Part shown: positions 43,170-50,276 of the stretch, piece by piece
Layout: each line of letters opens with the position of its first letter
Position numbering within the stretch: position 1 is the stretch's first letter
From: Streptomyces sp. Edi2
GTDB lineage: Bacteria; Actinomycetota; Actinomycetes; Streptomycetales; Streptomycetaceae
Assembly: GCF_040253635.1 (NCBI RefSeq)
Contig: NZ_JBEJGX010000003.1
Location: 4,799,501 to 4,863,500 of the forward strand
Direction of reading: 5' to 3'
Length of the DNA stretch: 64,000 nt
Notes under the pieces: generated by a model
Told to the model about the DNA's origin: nothing
What the model saw: the letters and a program-made list of their open reading frames with translations, nothing else
Database searches by the model: none
Made by a program: the position numbers and the translations under genes

Positions 43170-43198
43170 GTTGTCGGAGCCGGTAACGGTCCGACAAC
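43170..43198 (+). promoter_or_regulatory. Leader hairpin with GTAA tetraloop before the Arg/Tyr-rich peptide
   Basis: GTTGTCGGA and TCCGACAAC form a 9-bp stem; after one bulged G, CCG-GTAA-CGG closes it with a GNRA-type loop. It sits 25 bp before the start codon, upstream of the RBS GAGGAGG. It could be an mRNA leader structure controlling stability or translation, or a DNA operator. Confidence 0.5.
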
Positions 43199-43223
43199 AA
43201 GGAAAAGCAACGAGGAGGCGAGT

Positions 43224-43361
43224 ATGAGCTTCCGCAAGGTCTTCCCCAGAAGGCGCCGGCGCGACTATGACGACTGGCACGACCACGACCGCGACCGCCG
43301 CCGCAGGCGTCGCAGGAGGTTCCGTCGAGGCCGCGGGCGCGGTTACGGCTACGGCTACTGA
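43224..43361 (+). CDS. 45-residue Arg/Tyr/Asp-rich basic peptide
   Basis: ATG 43224 follows a near-perfect RBS (GAGGAGGCGAGT). The product is MSFRKVFPRRRRRDYDDWHD, a second arginine tract (eight Arg after DHDRD), then FRRGRGRGYGYGY at the C-terminus. It has no membrane segment or cysteine. An AT-rich promoter-like stretch (43070-43135), a structured leader and a good terminator after the stop argue that this is a real, strongly expressed gene. It may bind nucleic acid or polyanions like RGG/YGG proteins. I know of no named family. Confidence 0.62.
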   Translation: MSFRKVFPRRRRRDYDDWHDHDRDRRRRRRRRFRRGRGRGYGYGY

Positions 43362-43378
43362 CGCACACCTCTGAGTTC

Positions 43379-43411
43379 GAGGCAGGCTCGCGTACGGCGC
43401 GAGTTTGCCTC
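43379..43411 (+). terminator. Terminator of the basic-peptide gene
   Basis: GAGGCA-GG-CTCGCG stem with a TACGG loop and complementary arms (CGCGAG, TGCCTC), followed by TTCATTTAG. It is 17 bp after the peptide stop codon and before the ABC exporter, so the two are probably separate transcripts or partly read through. Confidence 0.75.
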
Positions 43412-43479
43412 TTCATTTAGGGGGCGGTGCCTCGTGGTTCCGCTCAACCACCCCACCAGCGACGAGATGACGTAGCGAT

Positions 43480-45546
43480 ATGAACCTGCGTAGCTCACGC
43501 CGGCGCGGAGAGCGCCCCGCAGCATCGTCCCAACGAGGCACGGAATCAATGCCCGTTGGCGAGAACTCTTCCCTGCCGCACGATGCCGGCGACCCCGACC
43601 ACTCCACGGACCCCGACCACCTCACCGACCCCGACCACTCCACCGCCACCAGCGAACCCGTCGGTGGTGTGCGGTCCCGGCCCCAGCCGGACCCGGACCC
43701 CGCCATGGACCGGGTGTTCCGTGCGCTCGTCGCGGACACCTCCATCCGCACCAGACGGGTGGGCTTCAAAGAAGCGGTACGGCGCTTCTGGCCGCTGACC
43801 CGCGGCGACCGGCGCTGGATCGTCCTGGTCTGCCTGAGTGCCGTCGTCGCCGCGCTCGCGGAGACCGTGGCCATCCTCGTCTTCGCCAAACTCACCGACA
43901 ACGCACTCCAGAAGGGCTCGATCAGCGCCTTCTGGGGCCCCGCAGGCCTCTGGCTCACCGTGGCCGTCGCCGGCGCGATCGTGGGATACCTGGGCAACTC
44001 CCTCGCCGCCTGGACGGCGGAACGCTTCGTGATGCGGCTACGTGCCCGCGTCTTCGCCCATCTCCAGACGCTCCCGCCGCACTTCTTCCAGCGCAACCGC
44101 CGCGGTGACCTGGTCGAGCGGCTGACCGGCGACGTCGACGCCATCGAACAACTCGTGGTCTCCGGCCTCGTCCAGGCGGCCACGGCCGTCTTCGGCGTCA
44201 TCTTCTACGCCGGAGCCGCGCTCTGGCTGCGCTGGGACCTGGCGCTCGCCACCTTCGCCCTGGCCCCGCTGTTCCTGGTCGCCACCACCCGCTTCACCCG
44301 CCGGGTCAAGGAGGTCTCCCGCCGGGAACGTGCGGCGGACGGCGCCATCACCTCGGTGGTCGAGGAAGGGCTGGTCAACGTCATCCTCACCCAGGCCTAC
44401 AACCGGCAGCGGGACGAACAGGAGCGGCTGCGCCGCGAGGCCCGCAAGTGGCTGCGGGCCTCGGTGACCAGCGCCCGCATCAACGAGCTGTACGGACAAC
44501 TGGTCGAGGTCCTGGAAACGCTCTGCGTCCTGGCGATCATCGGCCTGGGCGTGTGGGAGATCTCCGCGGGGCGGATGTCACTGGGGGAGCTGCTGGCCTT
44601 CGCCGCATTCGTCGGCTACCTCTACCCGCCGATCCGCGACCTCGGCCAGCTCGGCCTGACGGTCACCGAGGCGACCGCCGGAGCCGAACGCCTGCTGGAG
44701 ATCCTCGACGCCCCGCCCGCCGTCACCGACCCGGACCCCGCGGACGTCATCCCGGCACCGGACCGTGCCGTCGGCGCGGTGGAGGTGTGCCAGGTCGGCT
44801 TCAGCTACCCGGGCGGCAAGGAAGAGGTGCTCCATGACTTCTCGTTCACCGCGGTGCCAGGGGAACTGGTGGTCATCACCGGCCCCAGCGGTGCGGGCAA
44901 GTCGACCCTGGCCGCCCTGCTGCTGAGGTTCTACGACCCCGACACCGGCAGCGTCCGGCTGGACGGCATCCCTGTGAACCGGCTGCCGCTCGCCCAGCTC
45001 CGCCGGAACATCACGCTGCTGCCCCAGGACACCCTCGTCCTGCACGACACGGTGGAGGAGAACATCGCCTGCGGACGCGACGGCGTGACCCACTCCGACG
45101 TGGTGGGCGCCGCCCGGGCCGCCGACGCCGACGAGTTCATCTCCGCCCTCCCCGACGGCTACGACACGGTCATCGCGCCGGGCACCTCCCGGCTCTCCGG
45201 CGGCCAGCTGCAGCGCATCGCGATCGCCCGCGCCATGCTGCGCAACGCCCCCGTCCTCATCCTCGACGAGCCCACCACCGGCCTGGACACCCTGGCCACC
45301 CAACGCATCCTCGAGCCGCTGCGGCGCCTCGCCGAAGGACGCACCACCCTCGTGATCACCCACGACCTGGACCTCGCCACGGATGCCGACCGCATCCTGG
45401 TCCTGGACGAGGGACGCCTGGTGGAGTCGGGACAGCACGCCCAGCTCCTCGCCGACCACGGCCTGTACGCCACCCTCTTCCACGTCCACCCGCCACCCCG
45501 CAACGGCTCCACACACCCCGTCGCCGGGCCGTCGAGCAGCCACTAG
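43480..45546 (+). CDS. ABC exporter, fused membrane and ATPase domains
   Basis: 688 residues from ATG 43480. An unusual hydrophilic N-terminus of about 95 residues contains DPDHSTDPDHLTDPDHST repeats. The six-helix exporter domain follows (GDRRWIVLVCLSAVVAALAE onward), then the ATPase with Walker A ITGPSGAGKSTLAALLLRFY, Q-loop LLPQDTLVLHDTVEENIACG, signature RLSGGQLQRIAIARAMLRNA, Walker B PVLILDEPTTGLD and the H-loop ITHDLDLAT. It is a half-transporter of the MsbA/LmrA type that should work as a homodimer. An in-frame ATG further in could give a shorter protein. Substrate unknown; the basic peptide just upstream could be a cargo. Confidence 0.88.
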   Translation: MNLRSSRRRGERPAASSQRGTESMPVGENSSLPHDAGDPDHSTDPDHLTDPDHSTATSEPVGGVRSRPQPDPDPAMDRVFRALVADTSIRTRRVGFKEAVRRFWPLTRGDRRWIVLVCLSAVVAALAETVAILVFAKLTDNALQKGSISAFWGPAGLWLTVAVAGAIVGYLGNSLAAWTAERFVMRLRARVFAHLQTLPPHFFQRNRRGDLVERLTGDVDAIEQLVVSGLVQAATAVFGVIFYAGAALWLRWDLALATFALAPLFLVATTRFTRRVKEVSRRERAADGAITSVVEEGLVNVILTQAYNRQRDEQERLRREARKWLRASVTSARINELYGQLVEVLETLCVLAIIGLGVWEISAGRMSLGELLAFAAFVGYLYPPIRDLGQLGLTVTEATAGAERLLEILDAPPAVTDPDPADVIPAPDRAVGAVEVCQVGFSYPGGKEEVLHDFSFTAVPGELVVITGPSGAGKSTLAALLLRFYDPDTGSVRLDGIPVNRLPLAQLRRNITLLPQDTLVLHDTVEENIACGRDGVTHSDVVGAARAADADEFISALPDGYDTVIAPGTSRLSGGQLQRIAIARAMLRNAPVLILDEPTTGLDTLATQRILEPLRRLAEGRTTLVITHDLDLATDADRILVLDEGRLVESGQHAQLLADHGLYATLFHVHPPPRNGSTHPVAGPSSSH

Positions 45547-45748
45547 CCACGGGCGGTGACCGCCGCGGTCGCCGCCCCGGCAGCCCGGCCGCGAGCAGGT
45601 CCGTACGCCGTACCGCCCGCTCACCCCCCCCGCTCAGCTCCCCCGTCCCACCCTCCACTCACTCTCCGTACGCACGGCGACACGCAAGGCGCATACCCGC
45701 CTGGTCCGCCTCCCGGGACCAAGATGGTCCCGTGAACCAGGAGCGCGC

Positions 45749-47404
45749 GTGACCAGGCCATCCGCAGCGGGGAGTGACAGCGCCACCGGAGCCCGCCACC
45801 TCCACCGGGCGGTCGGGTTCTGGGGGCTGATGTTCATCTCCCTGGGATCGATCATCGGCTCCGGCTGGCTGCTCGGCGCCCTGACCACCGCCGTCATCGC
45901 CGGACCGGCATCGCTGATCTCCTGGGTCCTCGCGTCCACGATGCTCGCCGTGCTCGCGCTGGCCCACGCGGAGCTGGGCGCCACCTACCCGATCGCGGGC
46001 GGCACCGCGCGGTTCCCCTTCTTCGCCTTCGGCCCCCTGGTCGGCTTCACCGCGGGCTGGATGTCCTGGCTGCGCTCGGTCCTGATCTCACCGATCGAGG
46101 TCGAGGCCACGCTCTCGTACCTGGACCGCATCGGCTGGATCCACGACCGGGTCCGCGTCCTGCACCCCAACGGGACCCTCACCGCGGCCGGCCTGCTGAT
46201 CGCCAGCGTCTTCATGCTGATCTTCACGCTCATCAACGTCCTCGGCGTGCGTCTGCTGTCCGGGATCAACTCGGTCACCGCGGTGGTGAAGACGGCCGTA
46301 CCGCTGCTGACCGTGGTGGTCTTGATGACCCTGTCCTTCCACGGCTCGAACTTCACCGCGGGCGGCGGCTTCGCACCGCACGGCGCGCACGGGGTCTTCG
46401 CCGCCCTGCCCGCCGGCGTGGTGTTCGCGCTGCTGGGCTTCGAGCAGGCCATCCAGCTGGCCGGTGAGGCGCGCGACCCGCAGCGCGATGTCTCCCGGGC
46501 GGTGATCGTGGCCATGGTGGTCGGTACCGCGCTCTACCTCCTGCTGCAGATCGCCTTCATCGCCGCCCTGAACCCCGACGCCGTCAGCCACAGCTGGGAC
46601 AACCCCGTGGGCAAGGGCAACTTCGGCCCCTACGCCACGCTCGCCACCGTCGTCGGGGCCGGCTGGCTGGCGACCATCCTGTACGTCGACGCCGTCATCT
46701 CCCCGGCCGGCACCGGCCTGGTCTACATGGCCGGTGCCGCGCGCCTCTCCTACGCCATGGGACGCGAGCGGGTCCTGCCCCGCCCCCTCACCCAGGTCGG
46801 CCGCAGCCGGGTGCCCGTCGTCTCGATCCTCCTCGCCTTCGTGGTCGGCGAGATCGCGTTCCTGCCGTTCCCCAGCTGGCAGGCGCTGGTCAGTGTGGTC
46901 ACCTCGGCGGCGGCGATCATGTATGCCTTCGCCCCTGTGTCGCTGTACGCCCTCCGCCTCCAGGACGGCGGCCGGAACCGCCCCTACCGGCTCCCCGCCG
47001 GGCCCGTACTGGCCCCCGCCGGCTTCGTCTTCGCCAACTTGATCTTCTACTGGTCCGGCTACGAGGCGGACTGGAAGCTCGGTATCGCCGCCCTGCTCGG
47101 CTTCGTCGTTCTGGCACTCACCCGCCGCGGCATCCCGGCCGCCGAACGCAGCGGACTGCGCGCACAATCAGCCGCCTGGGTGTGGCCCTGGCTCGGCGGC
47201 ATGATCCTCATCGGCCACTTCGGCCGCTACGGCGGTACCCGCGCACTCCCCGCCTGGTGGGACCTGATCATCGTGATCGTCTTCAGCCTCGCCATCTTCT
47301 ACACCGCCGTACGCATGGCCATGCCCCCCGAGTCGGTGAACGCCGCCGTCCAACACGAAGAAGAGGGCGAATCCGTGCCACCCCCCGCCGCCTCATCGAA
47401 CTGA
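45749..47404 (+). CDS. APC-superfamily amino acid permease
   Basis: 551 residues from GTG 45749. About 12-14 TM helices are seen. The first has the substrate-binding GSIIGSGWLLG unwound motif, and TM3 begins AHAELGATYPIAGGTARFPF. This is the APA/YfnA-like group of proton-coupled amino acid permeases. Neighbours give no hint about substrate. The acidic tail (HEEEGESVPPP) is low-complexity. The next 450 bases contain no gene. Confidence 0.9.
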   Translation: MTRPSAAGSDSATGARHLHRAVGFWGLMFISLGSIIGSGWLLGALTTAVIAGPASLISWVLASTMLAVLALAHAELGATYPIAGGTARFPFFAFGPLVGFTAGWMSWLRSVLISPIEVEATLSYLDRIGWIHDRVRVLHPNGTLTAAGLLIASVFMLIFTLINVLGVRLLSGINSVTAVVKTAVPLLTVVVLMTLSFHGSNFTAGGGFAPHGAHGVFAALPAGVVFALLGFEQAIQLAGEARDPQRDVSRAVIVAMVVGTALYLLLQIAFIAALNPDAVSHSWDNPVGKGNFGPYATLATVVGAGWLATILYVDAVISPAGTGLVYMAGAARLSYAMGRERVLPRPLTQVGRSRVPVVSILLAFVVGEIAFLPFPSWQALVSVVTSAAAIMYAFAPVSLYALRLQDGGRNRPYRLPAGPVLAPAGFVFANLIFYWSGYEADWKLGIAALLGFVVLALTRRGIPAAERSGLRAQSAAWVWPWLGGMILIGHFGRYGGTRALPAWWDLIIVIVFSLAIFYTAVRMAMPPESVNAAVQHEEEGESVPPPAASSN

Positions 47405-47854
47405 TCTCCTGGGCCCTCTGATCCTCGGGGCCTCTGCACCCTTGGGCCCCTCGCCCCTCGGCCTCTCCGCTGCTCAACTCCTCCACGACGGTCGGTACAG
47501 CCAGACACCGAAACCACCGCGGCGACGTCCGTAGCGGCGACGAGGTCGGAGAGGAAGCCGGTGAAGGCGGACAGCGCGACGGGCGACAGAGGCCGCCTGG
47601 ACCGCGGAAACAGCGCCGCGCCATTCGCCACCGGTCCCTCCCCTCGTGGGGGCCGGTGCCGAATGGCGCAGGTGGAGGTGGTGCGCCGGGCGTTCGTGGT
47701 GGAGCCTTGGACGAACGATCAAGGCGGACGAATACCTGGTCCGGTCAGTGACGTGCGGTAGGCGACCGAGTCGGACGCCGTCGCGACCGCACCTGCCCAA
47801 CGGACCTGTTGGCGACAAAGGAAGTCACCGACAGGCCCAGCCCCGCTCGGTCGT
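47405..47854. other. Gene-free stretch with a long hairpin
   Basis: 450 bases. A 52-base dyad at 47618-47669 has perfect outer arms GCGCCATTCG / CGAATGGCGC (10 bp), CACCGG / CCGGTG (6 bp) and a CCCC/GGGG apex around TCGT; it may be a bidirectional terminator for the permease and the secreted gene, though it is about 190-210 bp from either stop. Translations of the open frames look like no protein family. Confidence 0.55.
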
Positions 47855-48382
47855 TCAGTTCTCCGCGTCCGCCGTGCTGCTCTTGTACTTAGGGATGTTG
47901 CCCTTCCACGCCATGGCGATGAAGTTGATTCCCCGGCCTTCCCTCATCTCGCTGGAGAAATCGCAAGCCGTCCAGCCCTTGGCACCGCCGAGGTAATCCC
48001 TGCACTCGAAGACGGTTTGCGTGTTGCCGCGGTACAGGGCGCGCATCGAGATGCTCATTCCGTCGGCCAGCGAGTCCTTGACGTAGAACGTGTCGCCGTC
48101 CGGGTCGAAACACACTTCGCCGTGAGTCTTCGCACCACCGCCCGACATGACCCAGTTGCAGACGACCGACCTACCCGGCTTCGGCACGCCGGCATCGGCG
48201 ACATTCTTCGCGTTCTTGATGTGCCAGCCCCCGCCGGCGAGCCGCGCCGCGGCCGGGGAGGCGGAGGCAGAGGCGGCGGTGGGCGCGGCGGCGGTGGGCG
48301 CCGCGAAGGCCGGTGCGGCCGTCAGGCCGAGGGTGAGGCCGCCGGCGGCAACGAGTGCTCCGGCTGATGTGAGAGTGCGCAT
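47855..48382 (-). CDS. Secreted protein of unknown function
   Basis: 175 residues. The signal peptide (MRTLTSAGALVAAGGLTLGL, cleavage near AFAA) is followed by an Ala/Ser/Pro-rich linker to about residue 50. The mature domain has about 120 residues with four cysteines (SVVCNWVM, GEVCFDPDGDTFYVKDS, VFECRDYL, WTACDFSSEM), consistent with two disulfides. No family name recognised. Upstream DNA up to the AraC gene (48383-48562) contains no other gene. Confidence 0.75.
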   Translation of the reverse strand: MRTLTSAGALVAAGGLTLGLTAAPAFAAPTAAAPTAASASASPAAARLAGGGWHIKNAKNVADAGVPKPGRSVVCNWVMSGGGAKTHGEVCFDPDGDTFYVKDSLADGMSISMRALYRGNTQTVFECRDYLGGAKGWTACDFSSEMREGRGINFIAMAWKGNIPKYKSSTADAEN

Positions 48383-48562
48383 GAATTCCCCCTGTGGATA
48401 AGACGATTGCGGATCACTGCCCGGTTGGTCGTTCGGGGCAGTTCGCCCTCGCGACAGGCCCCCGACCCGTGCACAGGCAGTGATCGAACCAGCGCCTCCA
48501 TGATGTCGGTACGCCGCTGGTGAGTCGTTGGCTCAGAGTGCACAACCGTGTTGGCAATGAGT

Positions 48563-49528
48563 TCACTTGTGGCCGTTGAGGGCCTGATGCCGGTGATCCT
48601 TGGGCGTGGTGCCGTAGGCGGCGCGGTAGGCGCGGCTGAAGTCGGTTGCGCGGGGGAAGCCCCAGCGGGTGGCGATGGAGTGGATGGGGAGGGCATGGAG
48701 CGCCGGGTCGGTGAGGTCGCGGCGGGCCGCCTCCAGGCGAAGGCGGCGGATCCTGGCGGCGACTGTGGCGTCCTCGTCCCGGAAAAGGCGGTGCAGGTAG
48801 CTGGTGGAGATGTGGTGCGCGGCGGCGATGGTGGCCGGGGCGAGGTGCGGGTCGTGCAGGTGCTCCCGGATGAACGCCTGGATGCGCAGGATGAGGGTTC
48901 GCCGGTGGGTCTCCGGAGGGAGGCCGTCGCCGGCTTCGAGCAGGTGGGCGAAGAGCGCGGCGACCAGATCATTCAAGACCGTGCCCAGCCGGGGGCCGTC
49001 GGAGGGCTGGTACGCGCTCGTGTCCACGGTCAGCTGGGTGAGAAACCGTGCCAGGAGGGCACCCATGCCCTCCCGGCCCGACACCGGCGCCCCGACCAGC
49101 CGCGGGGCCATGTTGCGAGGCAGCGGCAGCAGGGCCTTGGGAGTCTCCAGCGCAAGGATCGTGACCGGGCCCCCGGTGCTGCTGCGGATGTCGTTCGGCA
49201 GTGAGGTGGAGGTGACGAACAGGTCGTGAGGCTTGTACTCGGTCTCCCGGTTCCTCCACTCGCCTGTCCCGGTCCCCTGTACGACGAGGGAAAGATGGTA
49301 GGCCTCCGGGTCGGATTGCCGGATCAACTTCGGTGTGCGCCGGAAGACCAGGGGCTGGTAGGTGGCAGACCACACCGTGACACCACCGAGGTCCAGTACG
49401 CGTTGGGAAGCGCGGAAATCGTCGGTGTAGTCGCTGCGCAGCTCCATGGGGGCGTGGGTGCGGCCCAGTAGCTCGACCCAGTAGTCGAACCGGTCCGCCG
49501 CAGGCAGAGCATCGGTCCGGAACACCAT
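48563..49528 (-). CDS. AraC-family transcriptional regulator
   Basis: 321 residues from ATG 49528 (upstream TTG codons are less likely starts). The N-terminal cupin-like ligand domain (AYHLSLVVQGTGTGEW) is followed by the double helix-turn-helix in the last 100 residues: RIQAFIREHLHDPHLAPATI, HHISTSYLHRLFRDEDATVA and the second motif IATRWGFPRATDFSRAYRAA. The arrangement is that of AraC_binding_2 regulators of Streptomyces. Targets are not evident; the nearest gene is the secreted protein downstream. Confidence 0.87.
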   Translation of the reverse strand: MVFRTDALPAADRFDYWVELLGRTHAPMELRSDYTDDFRASQRVLDLGGVTVWSATYQPLVFRRTPKLIRQSDPEAYHLSLVVQGTGTGEWRNRETEYKPHDLFVTSTSLPNDIRSSTGGPVTILALETPKALLPLPRNMAPRLVGAPVSGREGMGALLARFLTQLTVDTSAYQPSDGPRLGTVLNDLVAALFAHLLEAGDGLPPETHRRTLILRIQAFIREHLHDPHLAPATIAAAHHISTSYLHRLFRDEDATVAARIRRLRLEAARRDLTDPALHALPIHSIATRWGFPRATDFSRAYRAAYGTTPKDHRHQALNGHK

Positions 49529-49640
49529 CTCGTCCAACAACAGTCTTTCCCCGTTTCAGAGGGCGCGGCTCAAAGGGCTCCCGTCGGTTGTACACGGTGT
49601 GCTGGACGCCCCGGTTCCACGCCGTGGCAGCCGGGAGTGC

Positions 49641-49775
49641 GGACGCCCATGGTCACGTGCGGGCAGGCGCATCATCGGTCTGCCTGACCCTCTGATCAAG
49701 ATCCTCCGGCAGCATCGGGAGATCCAGGATCGGGAGCGGGGCGGGCGGCTGGTGCTCCGCGGGATCCCGCAGTAG
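49641..49775 (+). pseudogene. Relic of an actinophage/ICE-type tyrosine integrase
   Basis: In one frame the DNA reads RPWSRAGRRIIGLPDPLIKI, continues LRQHREIQDRERGG and stops at 49773 after VLRGIPQ. This matches the well-known stretch of pSAM2-like integrases between the core-binding and catalytic parts (SRAGRRTIGLPxxLxxLLRxHRxxQDxER). The catalytic Arg-His-Arg-Tyr part is missing, so the fragment is dead. It lies 107 bp from the 3' end of tRNA-Ser, just where such integrases sit beside their attachment site. Confidence 0.6.
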
Positions 49776-49826
49776 ATCGAGACGCGCTTCGGACACCCAC
49801 CGAGACGAGAGCGGAGCCGGAGAACC

Positions 49827-49862
49827 GTGAAGGGCCCCACCGCAAGCGGTGGGGCCCTTCAC
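49827..49862 (-). terminator. Terminator of tRNA-Ser
   Basis: A perfect 17-bp stem (GTGAAGGGCCCCACCGC and its complement) with a 2-base centre, 20 bases after the tRNA's encoded CCA on the minus strand. Confidence 0.85.
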
Positions 49863-49882
49863 GTTGTGCCCGGTGAGAGCAC

Positions 49883-49970
49883 TGGCGGAGGATACGAGAT
49901 TCGAACTCGTGAGGGGTTGCCCCCAACACGCTTTCCAAGCGTGCGCCCTAGGCCACTAGGCGAATCCTCC
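49883..49970 (-). tRNA. tRNA-Ser (anticodon GGA)
   Basis: 88 bases on the minus strand, with the CCA end encoded (49883-49885). The acceptor stem GGAGGAT pairs with ATCCTCC, the D arm and a long class II variable arm are visible, the T arm contains GAGTTCGAATCTC, and the anticodon GGA (49934-49936) reads UCC/UCU. The 5' end faces the SRP RNA; an integrase relic lies at its 3' side. Confidence 0.95.
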
Positions 49971-50129
49971 GCCGCAAACAATACAAGACGTTGAGGAGTG
50001 CTCGCGACCATGATCCCGAGGAGCGGTGGGTGAGGGTGGGTGAGGAGTGGACGAGAGGTGGATGAGGGGGCGGCCCGGGCCCGGGGTGGGGTGTGGGTTC
50101 GTTTCCGGGGCGGGGGATCCGCTACTGTG

Positions 50130-50223
50130 GTGCGCAGCCCCTCACGTGGCGCTATCTGACTGAACTCCCCCAGGGCCGGAAGGCAGCAAGGGTAGGTTGG
50201 CTCTGGCGGGTGCGTGGGGGGCG
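50130..50223 (+). ncRNA. ffs: Small (4.5S-type) signal recognition particle RNA
   Basis: The universally conserved domain IV hairpin is visible: CAGGGCCGGAAGGCAGCAAG with the GGAA tetraloop, followed by GGTAGGTTGGCTCTGG. The outer stem pairs GCCCCTCACG with its complement near GTGCGTGGGGGGC. Position between tRNA-Ser and dnaX is the standard place in Streptomyces. It binds Ffh to target membrane proteins. Exact ends are estimated from the outer stem. Confidence 0.93.
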
Positions 50224-50276
50224 CTTGCGTTTACGGGACCCGCCGGTTGTCAGTGCGGCCCGATATCGTCGTATGC

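Noticed and set aside
47474..47818. Possible small genes in the gap after the APC permease
   Set aside because: No RBS, Arg/His-rich composition, and a long hairpin lies in the middle of the frames.
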